Shown one piece after another: positions 22,042 to 33,252 of a stretch of DNA of 52,569 nt. Within the stretch, counting starts at the first letter, position 1. Every line of letters starts with the position of its first letter. The stretch covers positions 1 to 52,569 of the forward strand of contig NW_022204941.1 in the NCBI RefSeq assembly GCF_008831285.2, given 5' to 3'. The notes under the pieces were generated by a model. The model did no database searches. It was not told the DNA's origin and saw nothing but the letters and a program-made list of their open reading frames with translations. Position numbers and translations under genes: made by a program. This DNA comes from Nymphaea colorata (taxonomy: Eukaryota; Streptophyta; Magnoliopsida; Nymphaeales; Nymphaeaceae).

Positions 22042-23367
22042 ATGGCTGCCTTTTCTCCTCCTTACCATTCCGCCTCCTCCTCCAGCTGCTCCTGCTTGCA
22101 ATACTGCCTAACCTTACCACCATATTCGCTTCCAAACCTCTCGGTTTTCTATAGACCTCATTCATTGAGACTCATCTCTGTCACCTCTCTATGACCCTTT
22201 ATCCACTCTAGCTCTACGAGCGAAGCAGGCGCTCTGTCCTCCCGCTGCAATGCTTCACGGTTTGCCATACCACCAGCATGATCTCCAGCCCAGTGATGCC
22301 AGGCTTCGGCTAGTATCTCATGAAACTCTCACTTGGTACACCATCCCACCTCTACTGGGCCACTCTCGTCACTGTTAGCGACCTCATATGGACATGTGCC
22401 GTCCTTGTGACTCCTGCTCGGCCAAACATCAATGTTGATCCACTTCAGTCATCACCTACAAGAGCCAGACCTGCTCTGCCAGCTCTTGCATGGAACTGCC
22501 CATTCATGGTTGCACTATCAACCAACTTTGCGGATTCATATATTCCTATGAAGACAAATCCTTCGTAGAAGTGATACTGGCCTCGGAAACGCTCTTGTTT
22601 GACAATGGTGCTGGCACCGTCAAGCTTCCAGAAATTGTCTCTGGTTGTGTTCATCAGGATGGCCCTCCTAATCCCTCCTTGCTTGAAGTTCCTGACCTTG
22701 TTGGCCTCGGAGGTGGTCCTCTCTCACTTGTAAATCAGATTGGCTCTTCTATTGATGATAAATTTGCCTACTGTCTTCCTCCCAATAGCAATGAAATCAC
22801 GTCAGACAGCTCAAATCCGGTAAGGAGCAGAGTTTTCAGGCCAGGAAGGGGTTCAAGAAATGCCGATGGCACCAGGTGGTCCTCAAGGCACGTATTATGT
22901 GCTCAACCTAATTGACATAAGCATCGGAAACAACAGACTCAACATACAATTTGGTGGTGCACAGATGACTGCATTGTTGGGAGATGCCAGATCGATCATT
23001 ATAGACTCGGGTACCACACTGACTTATCTTGCAAAGGATGTGTACGATCAAGTCGCAAATGCGGTGGCTAACGTCATAAACCATGAATGCTTCTATCCAG
23101 CTAAACAGATTATCTGTGTCACCATGTAGAGAATAATGGTGATCCATATGAAGGGTTGCCGGAGATGACCTTTCATTTCACCAATGCAGACTGGAAGCTG
23201 CCACCTTCAAATATCTTTAGGATGGTTGAAAGTGTAATCGCCTGCTTAGCCATTAAAGACGGAGAGGTGCCCATCTTCGGGAATGTTGTGCAGCGAACAT
23301 GCATGTGAAGTATGATTTGGGGAAGAGGCTGCTTTCTCTTGCACCAGCTGAATGTACCCAAGGCTAA
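22042..23367 (+). pseudogene. Nepenthesin/CDR1-type aspartic protease (copy B), broken
   Basis: A nearly full-length plant A1 aspartic protease locus (secreted peptidase family; normal proteins are about 430-450 residues). The ATG at 22042 aligns with copy C. A 5-bp length difference in the signal-peptide region shifts the frame, and a CGA-to-TGA change makes a stop at 22166-22168. The first catalytic motif Asp-Thr-Gly-Ser reads Val-Thr-Val-Ser at 22368-22379, so the catalytic Asp is gone. Downstream frames still carry 'LVGLGGGPLSLVNQIGSS', 'KFAYCLPP', 'YYVLNLIDISIGNN' and the second active site Asp-Ser-Gly-Thr (23004-23015). More frameshifts lie near 22840 and 23110. The frame ends with the family-like Cys-Thr-Gln-Gly before TAA at 23365-23367, and AATAAA follows at 23538-23543. 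No intron is evident. Confidence 0.92.
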
Positions 23368-23370
23368 TAC

Positions 23371-23383
23371 AATATATATATAT

Positions 23384-23413
<30 letters not shown>
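23371..23413. repeat. (TA)n microsatellite after copy B
   Basis: Interrupted TA run immediately after the stop codon, in the position equivalent to the (AC)n(TA)n run after copy A. Confidence 0.95.
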
Positions 23414-23414
<1 letters not shown>

Positions 23415-23900
23415 GTTTCTATTGTGATGATCTCTGTATTGGTCTACTATTGGCAGCTTTGGACGCTGCTTAATTGTGTTTTATGTCAATGGAAGATCTG
23501 AGTGTCATGTAGTCGATGGTGTTAGTTTTCCATGTACAATAAATGTATGTGTTTCGTTTTAAGGATGTTTTCCCCTCCGTTTAAGCTTTAAGGTTAAGTT
23601 ATATATGTCTACATGGAAATTATGAATATTATCTAGGCTTTGACAGTCGCTGATACTCACAATTCTGTTGCTAATAGGTAATCGTGACAGCTAAAACTCC
23701 ACCACTACAAGTCCCGTTGCCTACACTATTACGGATGAAATGGCCATGGTGTGTTGGTTGAATTTGTTGCGACATAAGCTGGTTTAGGTAAGCATAATGG
23801 CCACGGAATGTGCCAACACTTTGACATGAAATTTTGTGACGCATAACACAATGTGCTCTTTGACTGTTGTATCTGCCACTTAACTACACAATGTCTACGG
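23414..23900 (+). other. 3' flank of copy B, duplicated at 3061-3560
   Basis: Includes the AATAAA at 23538-23543 and text shared with the copy A flank. See copy A for the GTCGC-type words that both flanks contain. Confidence 0.7.
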
Positions 23901-25062
23901 TTTGTGTCATTATTTCGTTAAAACTTTAACGCTGATATGCTGTGCTATGCTACGTCTCTTGAAGTTAAACACGAAACCATCCAAGAACATACTTTCATAT
24001 GGCGAGACTCACATTTATTTCCTTGCTATAGACAAAAGCTGCTCATGAATTCTTAGCATCATAACGACTGTGTAGTTTCAAGAAAGCAAGAAAGCCAAAA
24101 AATTCCTTTAAAAGTAGGGTTGTTCCATCTTGCGTGAAAATTCCATCACTCTATAAGGAAAGCCATTCAATTTGACTTGTTATAAATATACAGATAATTA
24201 AATGATCAATTTATTATATGTTTCCCAATAACTTATTAATTTAAAAAATGATTAATTTCATATATGTTTTCTAATAATTTATTCTTAAGATCATATCTGT
24301 AAGGTTAAATCGAAAAAAATACATTGTAATCATTGCAATCTGGTTTTTATTATGTATATCGAAAGATGACAGAAGTATAAAATCAAACGAATGTGCTGCA
24401 TATAATATTGCGGATGACAAAACATGTATAAATCAAACATTATACTCGTCATAAACATTATGTTGCCATGGCATCAGCCGCAACCATTGTGATGACATGC
24501 TTTCTTACACCAAACATGTCAGACCAAAACTAAAAAAAAAAGAAAAAAAATAAAATTTAAGGGGTAGGCACATCACGTGCCCAATTAATAATTTTCAATA
24601 ATACTTGGATGATGGATTGCAGACAAAGATTATCCAGGTGAGGCCGGCGTTGACTCAAACTAAGTTGGAACTTGGGGCATATGAATCTCTAAATAATGTA
24701 AAAAATAAGATTATTCTGGTAAACTTGATATTAAAGATACAATTATTTTTCAAAAGTTTTAATATTATTTTGAGAAGTACATAAAGCAAGTTGTAACCAG
24801 CAGACGGCGAATTTCAGGAATATACCAGCATTAATATTTCGGGAATTTGCTTGTGAAATATTATGACGTGAATGATTAAATTCGTCCAAACCACATTGCG
24901 TAATGGAATAATTGGAATTCAGTGCAAGGGAATGTCAATAGATCTTCTTTGTCAGTTACGTATCTGAATCCGATAGACTTAATAGTCTGGTTTGGTGACC
25001 GAAATAAGATCCAATTAATAGTAGTAGGATTCTCAGATTTTTAAATAGCATAGAGAGTTGCG

Positions 25063-25066
<4 letters not shown>

Positions 25067-25130
<64 letters not shown>

Positions 25131-25131
25131 G
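25067..25131. repeat. (TA)n(GA)n microsatellite
   Basis: About 21 TA units followed directly by about 10 GA units. Confidence 0.95.
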
Positions 25132-26157
25132 GAAAGATAAAGAGAATTGAAACGAATCAGCTACTGATATGGTCATACATTCTTTTTTTTTTATTTTATG
25201 TTGCTAAAAACTTTCATAAAAGATACATTTTGCTGTTAAAGTATGTGGTCAAGCAATTGTCACTCACAAATATATCATCTGACCATATAAGTGGTTAGGT
25301 GTTTTATGTATAGAAAGATTGAATGGTGATCTAGTTGTTTGAGTCACTCAGCCATCTAACCATGACCATCTGATTTATCATAGCAGATAACTAAGAAAAA
25401 AACAAAGAGAAAACAAAAATAGACATTTCGTCATCTAATATTTGTTTTTATATTTTCTCCATGTTTTTTTCTTAACCCTCCAATATCTGCACTAGATGGA
25501 TGCCAGCTTTGGTTAAATGGCTGGGTAACTTTATAGTGAGAGTCACCATTCGACCATTTTTATACATGTATTTTGCCTGAAACTATGAAGCATTGAAATG
25601 AAATGAACAGATGAAATTATAGGTAGATTGGTCTATTAAGACAAAAGTTGACCAGAGCAAAACAGGTAAAATAAGAAAAAGAAGACGGTCTATTTGCTTT
25701 ATAATGCCACCATGTGGCAAAGTCTCTTGACACATGTCCGATTTCTTCATTTCATGTAAGAAAAAAAGCGTACCTTATGGTTTGATGTAACCAGGGATAT
25801 TAACAAATAGAAAGACACACACGTATGTACAATGAGCGAGAAAAACAATTGGATTAGCCAGTCTCTTTGAAACTTACTTTTCGATCTCATCATTTTCCCA
25901 TCATTATGTCACCAACCTTTACTCTTTCTTCTCTTCTCTTTTTTCCTTCTCTGCAACCAACCTTTTTCCACTTTAAAGTTGGTGCACATCAAAGGGGAGA
26001 TGAGATTCTCAAAGTAATAGTGGCTTTAACTTATTTCATGTAACTGTATGACCACAAATATGCAATACAAAAAGCAATTGATGGCACAAATTTGGCACTA
26101 CCAAGTTGAGTAAGAATCTCACAGCTTAACAGAGAACATCTTTATTTACTACAGACT

Positions 26158-26197
26158 GCTCTCTCTTCCTCTCTCCCTCTCTCTCTTTCTCCCCCCC

Positions 26198-26240
<43 letters not shown>
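26158..26240. repeat. (CT)n/C-run/(TA)n microsatellite
   Basis: CT-rich tract interrupted by a run of eight C, then a pure CT run and about 14 TA units. Confidence 0.93.
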
Positions 26241-26241
<1 letters not shown>

Positions 26242-26949
26242 CAATGAGTGTCACTAAATAGCTGATTGTCTTCCACATGGTGCTTGTTCATCAACAGCGA
26301 TCGAAGTGCATTTTAATGTGCTAAAAAGGAGACAAAGAGGGTATTATTTTGGTAAGCAGATCTGCATCTACTGTACATGTCAAATAGCTCTTGATGTAAT
26401 TCCATATTCACACAGTTTCCTGCATCAAGTAAAATAATAAAATAGCAAGTACCATGCAATTTGTCGACAGAAAACAAAAAGATAAGTATGAAGGAGCTCA
26501 CATCCTCTTTCAGTGGAAGCAATAGACCATTTAGATGTCTACAAGCTATTATAGGTAACCTGGCCCGAGAGAATGGCTATCAGCTAACAACAACCAAAAG
26601 GTCGACTGCTCTTTTCAAGGACAAAGAGTTCAAACATATAAAGAGAAAGAGTCCAAGATTATGGTCTCATGTCAAGATTTATCCAGCTGAGTTTTCATTC
26701 TTTTAGCCTAGCGGAGGGCTCGCCACCACCCAAAATTTGTCGGTTAATAATATTTATGGGCCATGCATGTGAAAGCAAGTTCAACCTCAAACCATACATG
26801 GAATGTTTTACGTTCTTGAGAGTGGAAAAAAAATCACTCAATGCATGAGTTTGTTAATATAAAATATTATTAGTGGCCAGGTAATGCCTGCCAATCACTG
26901 CTACCATCGAAAAAAGCTACTGATACTCTTAAATGTTCTTTTATATATG

Positions 26950-27109
26950 TAATTCAAATATGTAATATAATGTTATCAGATGAGTAAAACGAGAAACTTG
27001 GAAGTTTGATAAATAATGGCCAAAGCATCGTGAACTATTGCTGCAAGATAAATAGTCGACACTTTTTCAATGACAGATTTTTAATTTTTGATGACCAGTC
27101 AACATCCAG

Positions 27110-27150
<41 letters not shown>

Positions 27151-27944
27151 ATTCTTACTTATAAAGATCATTAACTCAATCGTGATGGATGGTTGAGAAA
27201 TAAATAAGTAAAAAAAAGATATAAACTAATCATATATTAGAAAAATACTCGTCACATTTTTCTTTTTATTTTTCTCTCATTCATTCATTATAGTGAATCA
27301 ATCGGCCCTCATGAGTGAGCAGAGTAACTTTGAATAATCAGATGAAATATGAGTGGGTGAAAGCCCATAATATCTAAGGGTAGAAAGACATCTATGTATA
27401 TGTGTAGAGAGAGAATGGAACAGAGATTTTCACTTCAAGCTTGATGGTTTAAGCTGGTCAATGGACGGGTTTTGGAGCAGGGACTACCGTGCCTTACAAG
27501 GGCAACACAAATGACGAAAACTTCAAACAATCTCTTCTTGCAACGTATTCACCGGTTATTGCCGTCACCATTGATAGTACATTAAAGTGTCTGTCCTTCA
27601 AATATTTGTGAAGGAAAGTCTTCCAATATTTGTGATCCAAAGTTTTCAAGACTAATATTCAGATCTTGATTTGACTGAGTCCAATGAAAAGACAGAAAAA
27701 GAAATTGTGGAAGTCCAACCAACCACTACGAGCTTTGCTTAAGTGTAACATGCTACCAACTTTTCTCCATTGTGATGGTTACTGATTACACCAACGAATA
27801 TGTTACTTAGTTTGATCACATGTTTATTTTCTCCACAATTTCCAAATCCACGTCCCCACCTTAATCAGCAGTGACCTTAACTATAACTTCCATCATAAAT
27901 ATCTACGCATTTCTCCTTAATACGGCAACCTTTTAATGCTCACC
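26950..27944. repeat. Upstream part of the protease B/C duplication (partner 20940-22041)
   Basis: Colinear with the upstream region of copy B, including the leader sequence 'TTTCTCCTTAATACGGCAACC' just before the ATG. A (TA)n(TG)n tract lies at 27110-27150. Confidence 0.85.
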
Positions 27945-28527
27945 ATGGCTGGCTTCTCCTCAGCATCCCACCTTCTCCTCCAGTTGCTCCTACTTGCAGT
28001 GCTGCCTAGCCCTACCAGCATATTCACTTCCAAATCTCTTGGCTTCTCCATAGACCTCATTCATCGAGACTCATCAGTCTCCCCTCTCTATGACCTTTCA
28101 TTCACTCTAGCCCAACGAGCCAAACAGTTCGCTTTGCGCTCCATGTTGCACTGCCGCCGCATTGCTTCACTATTTGCCAAAACCACCAGCATGATCTCTA
28201 GCCCCGTGATGCCCGGCTCCGGTGAGTATCTCATGAAACTCTCACTTGGTACACCATCCCCCCTCTACTGGGCCACCCTCGACACTGGTAGCGACCTCAT
28301 ATGGACGACATGCTGCACTGTGACTCCTGCTCCAGCCAAACATCAATGTTTGATCCATTTCAGTCGTCTACCTACAAGAGCCAAAGCTGATCCACCAGCT
28401 CTTCCATGAAGTGCCCCACGATGGTTTCACTATCAACCAACTTTGTGGATTCAGATATTCCTATGGAGACAAGTCCTTCATAGAAGCCATACTTGCCACC
28501 GAGACACTTGTTTGACGATGGTGCCGA
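27945..28527 (+). pseudogene. Nepenthesin/CDR1-type aspartic protease (copy C), cut by a Gypsy element
   Basis: The best preserved N-terminus of the three copies. The ATG at 27945 (context ACCATGG; an upstream in-frame ATG at 27936 is also possible) begins a hydrophobic signal peptide of about 25 residues rich in Leu. It is followed by 'GFSIDLIHRDSSVSPLYD', the hallmark propeptide start of CDR1/nepenthesin-type proteases. The catalytic Asp-Thr-Gly-Ser is intact at 28281-28292, after 'GEYLMKLSLGTPSPLYW'. A one-base frameshift follows just after 'DLIWT' (about 28310) and the frame ends at 28407. Homology to copy B continues, frameshifted, to about 28527, where it runs directly into the RT-start region of a minus-strand Gypsy element. 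The C-terminal half with the second Asp is absent from the window. Confidence 0.92.
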
Positions 28528-28800
28528 CATGTCTTTATAAGTCCATGCAAAGGCTTCTTGACAATTTTTGAGAAAGTTTATCAACTTTTCTCTTTCTTTT
28601 GCTGAAAGACTTATTCCAATTTGCAAAATTTTTGGTTTTTTCTTCTATGCCAATGTCAATTTACTCAATCGTATCATTAATCAATGGTAACGGTTGATAT
28701 TGTCTTTTTATTTGGATGAACTCTGGGCATTCTACCTCGGTGAGTCTTGGATTTACATCCTTGAAGTGACATTTGATCCTCAGGTGCCATCCTAAAGATT
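28528..28800 (-). pseudogene. Gypsy RT N-terminal region, truncated
   Basis: The minus strand carries 'NPRLTEVECPEFIQIKRQY' (about 28765-28700) and then 'EREKLINFLKNCQEAFAWTY' followed by 'KDM' (about 28600-28530). The second string is the classic lead-in to plant Gypsy reverse transcriptases (consensus L-x-x-Y-x-D-V-F-A-W-S-Y-K-D-M). The sequence leaves the family immediately afterwards at the junction with protease copy C, so no RT catalytic motif is present. Confidence 0.88.
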
Positions 28801-29072
28801 ATAAAGAGGTTAGATTGAATGTTAGACATTTTATATGGAAGTTACTTGCATATGTCATTGCATATTTGAAGGTATTACAGAATAAAGACACATGGTTTAT
28901 TGGAGTACAACGACAACAAAATGACAAAATAATGAGTAGATGACAAAATGATAGTAGATTTGTTGATTCAGATTGATGGTGAACAGGCCTTGCTCTTGAC
29001 GAAAGATACATGCTTGAATCCTTCTTCGACAGCCACCTTTTCATAACTTTGACATCCTAGGGCTTGAGTGCC

Positions 29073-29720
29073 TCATTGTCTTGTCAAGGTAATCGACTCC
29101 AAGATTTCATTTTCATGTTTGCCAAGGCCAGTGAATGGCTGATAGTCATAGCATATGAGTAAATCCAATCCTTTCTCATTCTGGCTGAAATTTTTGAATA
29201 ATGAATGACTTCTGTAACTTGTTTCAAGCATGGTAGCTTTTTTCACCCACATTTGTTTATTTGTCTTCTGAATAGCCAATTTGCTAACACCTTGGGATAT
29301 TTTTTCTACTTTGCATACTCGAATACTAAGTACCTTAATTGTATATATTGGTACTAGAATCAATGGATGCATAAGATGATTTTTCCTATCCTCTACATAA
29401 ATTATTATAGTATTCATGTTGTGAGTCCACTTGATGCACTGATGTAGAGTATAAGGAACCGCATTGGTAATATGGATCCATGGTCTGCCAAGCAACAGAT
29501 TGAATGAGAGTTTTATATCCACCACATCAAATAAAACCTGATTATATGTCTCGAAGATATTCATATCCAGACATATACTTCATATGCAAGGTTGTCCTAT
29601 TCCATCATATCCATGAATGAAAACTGATGATGGGGTATAGTCGGCATGCTTTATGCCTAATGTAGTCTATTGTGGACAAATGTTCAGGCTTGCTCTTTCC
29701 TCGATTATGACATCAGAGAC
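29073..29720 (-). pseudogene. Gypsy (Tat-like) protease region
   Basis: 'VSDVIIEERASLNICP' at about 29710-29660 corresponds to the retropepsin active-site strand whose consensus is V-L-(V/I)-D-x-G-S-x-L-N-x-C-P. The catalytic Asp reads Glu and the Gly reads Arg, so the site is dead. After a stop, 'VVDIKLSFNLLLGRPWIH' (about 29520-29465) gives the second half of the domain. The frame 29073-29564 is otherwise open and continues into the protease-RT spacer. Confidence 0.82.
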
Positions 29721-29989
29721 TTTGGTGCCCCTTGTTTCTACCACTATGTGCAAGGCATCATTATGCAATGCGCCTTCATTTGGTAGATCTTTATTAGAAA
29801 ATGTTGTCAGACCATTTCTGTATAGTCCAAAACCCCATTCATTTCTCCAGTTATGGTTAATTCCTTCCTTCTTGAAAATGGCTTCCAAGGGTTCAAGATC
29901 CCATATTTGTGACTTTTGATCGATCTTTGTTTGACTGTTTTGTTTGCTGGTCTGGTTTGTGGATTGAACGATCATTTGTCATGATTGAA

Positions 29990-31310
29990 AAGTAACTCAA
30001 AGAAATCCAGGGATGCTTAATCCCTTTCGTTTGCCACCATGACTTGATGATTTGTTGAAAATCTGACCATTGCAACTGGTCCTTTCTCATGTTTAGGAAA
30101 AGAGTTTTTGAGGATATCCAGTTGTTCACTAAACTCCTTGATGATTTCTATGTTGTGTGCATGTTGCACAATATTTTTGAGCACAAGACAATCTTTTGTA
30201 TTGCGTCATAGAGCACAATGAAATTTGTAGAACTGTTCTTTGTTTTTTCCTATCATTGGTCAAGGGTTGGAAACTTTTGGGAGGAACAGAGTGCCTCTTT
30301 CAATCAGCATGTGCATGACTTCTACGTAAATGTGTTCTAATAGGGTGAATTTTTTGTCGTGTCTCAATCCAGGATGTTTGTTCTTAGGGCCGCTGCTACT
30401 GCTACTTTGTCCGCTACTCCATTATTCTCAGAATAGTATGCCCTTTCTTTTGTTGATGGTGCCGGCATTGGATATAATGTTGGCTGGAGCATTTTGACTC
30501 TTGTTGTTCTTCTTTGTATCTTCTCTAACCTTTATTGGGATGACAACATCAAAAGCTCCATTTTCAATCCCTACTTCGTTGCATTCTTCTCTTTTAGTAA
30601 GATCAATGAAAGATTTGATTGGAGCATTAGAAATGAGGCTCCTCAGTGGCTGTGTCAAATTGTTGATGAAAAGGTTGATTAATTTGTCAAAATTTTTCAA
30701 TTCAATTGGATTGATGTGCTTCCGGTACCACTGCTGCAATTCCTTCCAAGCTCCTTCGGAAGCATTGAAAGAGAGCTTTATTATTGCAGTGAAATTTATA
30801 GCATTCCACGAAGAAGATGTCCAAATGTGCCTTTGGGTCTCCATGGCCATCAAATTTGATAAATTTGTTATGTGCTTATCGTTTTTAAAACTTTCATAGA
30901 AATCTTTGTAGGTGAAATTCCTTTTGTTCTTGCCTTTAAGTTGAACTTTGTTCAACTTCTTTTCAACTTTCTAAATTTTTTCTTTCTAGGATTCCCCTTT
31001 CTTCTTTTTCTAGGGAGTCTTTCGTTCTTCCTTACTACTAGATTCTATGGTAGCGTCTTCAGAAGAATCAAAACTGTTCGACGAAGATTTCTTCGTTTTC
31101 TTCCCTTTCTTCTTGGCTTTCTCTGCCTGGGCTTGCTCTTCATTAAACAAGATAATGTATCTCTGGAATTTCTTATATTATTAATATTTCGGATCATTTG
31201 CTTTTGTCTTGGGAAGTGTTTCTGAAGAGGATTCTTCTTCCTTGTCTCCCATGAAAGCTTATTCTGGTTCCATTTCCATCCTCCGTCTTTGTTGGTCTCT
31301 AGTCTCGACT
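29990..31310 (-). pseudogene. Gypsy (Tat-like) gag
   Basis: Capsid-like protein. The N-terminal part (31310-30960) is a charged Glu/Lys/Ser-rich segment broken by stops. The main frame 30428-30955 contains 'AIIKLSFNASEGAWKELQQW' and 'FDKLINLFINNL', the retrotransposon-gag fold signature (A-x-x-W-F ... F-x-x-F). A remnant of the Cys/His box ('FHCA...NTKDCLVLKNIVQHA' type) lies around 30240-30150. Frameshifts separate the pieces. Confidence 0.75.
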
Positions 31311-31496
31311 ATAAAACGGATGTTCACTTTGTAAGAAGAAAAATTAAAAGTGTTAGGATTTGAATTGATGAGAGATAATTTATATAAATGACAAAATAGC
31401 AAATTTTGATTACAAATTGAAAGGATAATCAGATTGATAAGACTTGATAACGTTCAACACAACTTGACAAAACTTGGCTTGCTTAACCATAATGAA

Positions 31497-32290
31497 CTAG
31501 ACATGATGATCTAGGACAAAAGGATAGATGGTGGACTTCATTCTACAAATACATGGTCCTCTTACTGGGTTGTAGGTGTATCGATCAAAGAAGTTCCAAA
31601 TGATGGTGGAGTCATCCACTTCCTCTATCTTCCTATGATAGTACCCCATACTGGATAATTGACCGTCTCTGTTTTTAAAATGGCATGATTGTGGCCCCAT
31701 GTGTTTGTAGAACCATGCTTGTAGTGCGAAGAACACATCCTTCTATCAAATCCGTATCCCCAATTGAAAATTTGCTCAATTCTCGGTAAAGGAATTCTAA
31801 GGCTGCCATTGCCATAGTTGTGTGACAGACTTTGACATGCCCCCATTTTTTGAAGACGCAAGCTGTGCGAAAATACATTATGTGTTTTTCATTGTTGAAG
31901 AAGATGAGATCCGCGTACAAGTCACCTTGGAATTTTTGTACTTGTCTGCAACACTTCTAGATAGTAAAGTAGGGTTGACATATTGGAAATATGCTTCACC
32001 AAGTTCGTGTAGTTGGAGGTATTGATGTCCATCTTTCTCTAGAAAGGGCCAGCTTGGTTTTCCTGTGAGTTTACAGACTACTTCTAGAGTATTGACTTGA
32101 CCTTGGTTCACAAGGAACTGGTCTTCAATTGGTTCTCTTGGATCACCTTTTGGCTCTGGCAAACCCATAATGCTAGAAAACTCATCTAGAGTGATTGTCA
32201 TTTTACTCCATGTGAACATTCTGGTTCTTGGGTTCTATCTTTCAACAATCACATGAATTTGTCTGTTGTTAACAGGTTGCATGGCAAGAC
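31497..32290 (-). pseudogene. Extra 5' ORF of the Gypsy element, plant-mobile-domain-like
   Basis: Lies upstream of gag, where Ogre/Tat elements carry an extra ORF. The minus strand reads 'RQIHVIVER', a TAG codon at the position of a probable Trp, then 'NPRTRMFTWSKMTITLDEF' and 'SSIMGLPEP'. This resembles the start of plant mobile domain (PMD/aminotransferase-like) proteins, in which a 'T-x-T-L-x-D-x-x-x-L-x-G-L-P' strand-helix is typical. Overlapping frames (31878-32219, 31675-31920, 31625-31861, 31497-31736) show at least three frameshifts. Domain assignment is by pattern, not by search. Confidence 0.6.
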
Positions 32291-33252
32291 TGGCTGCTTC
32301 TTCGAGACCACAATCTTCTAAGTGGCCCGACAACATACATCGAAAAGTTGGGTACAATTAATGATACTACTGAGGTAGGTAGACTCCATTTGGGATGATG
32401 CGAAATCCAGATCGCCCTTGACATGACCTGAATAGGATGTGGTCATATGGGAAAATGCTTTCTGAGTTTATCTGGACAAAAGAAAGTATTAGATGTTGAC
32501 ATAAATTGGCCCCAATAGAAACTTGAGAAGAGTTTTGTCATTGGACATGGGTTTGGAGGCGTTGTAAAACATCACATCTCATGCATTCAAACAAGCAATT
32601 AATGAAAATTTGATAATGCATTCCCTAGGACTTTTGCCTATATGCATTGTTTTGAAAATTGATCTTGGAACCTATGGAGAATAAATGGGTAAATTGTTCC
32701 TGATTTATCCCAAGTTCAATGTATACCTATATACCAAATATATGGTACTAGCATAGACTCCTCCAAGGGTTCTCTAGATTTGGGCTCTCCAATCTCCTTG
32801 TTCACCCATCGATATATCGGGACTATTGTCCATTTTGGTACTAATCAGGGGACTTTTTAGTCCAATTGAGTGGTCCAGTTATAAGGCTATATCTTAGACT
32901 AATGTCCTAGAAATAGCCCAGAAACTGAGTGACTAAGATATGATGTAGGTAAGGATTTGTTTTTTTTAAACAAAAACTCATGAGAAGATGCAAAATAGAT
33001 GGCGTTGTTGCATAAATTCCTACAAGATAGATTTAAAGATTTGAGAGCATACGTGTGCTTCATACAACTCCTAAATTGAGGATGGTATGACAAATTGAAG
33101 TAAAAGGGGGTTCATGGAATCTCCTCAATGTTTACTACATGATGCCGGTATGCATGAAAGTTCTGTGCAATTGAATTCCCACACAACTTGTATATGATCC
33201 AATAAATCTTTAGACAGACGATGATGGGCCCCTACCCTGTCCTCGAGGGCGT
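32291..33252 (-). other. Untranslated leader of the Gypsy element
   Basis: No coding sequence. The piece 32837-32900 ('GGTACTAATCAGGGGACTTT ... GTGGTCCAGTT...AAGGCT') is recognisably similar to 44128-44190 in the LARD-like element, at a similar distance from the LTR (416 and 474 bases). Next to the LTR the text 'ATGATGGGCCCC' loosely recalls the primer-site region of the LARD element, but the primer site itself is too decayed to call. Confidence 0.6.

Larger units (their letters stand above)
23901..26949. other. Long non-coding interval with microsatellites
   Basis: About 3 kb of AT-rich sequence with stop codons in all frames. A plus frame at 26461-26706 (81 residues, basic) has no recognisable motif. 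Two large compound microsatellites are listed separately. I see no transposon ends. Confidence 0.55.

Noticed and set aside
26461-26706. 81-residue basic open frame
   Set aside because: No recognisable motif, AT-rich non-coding surroundings, and no copy elsewhere in the window to test conservation.
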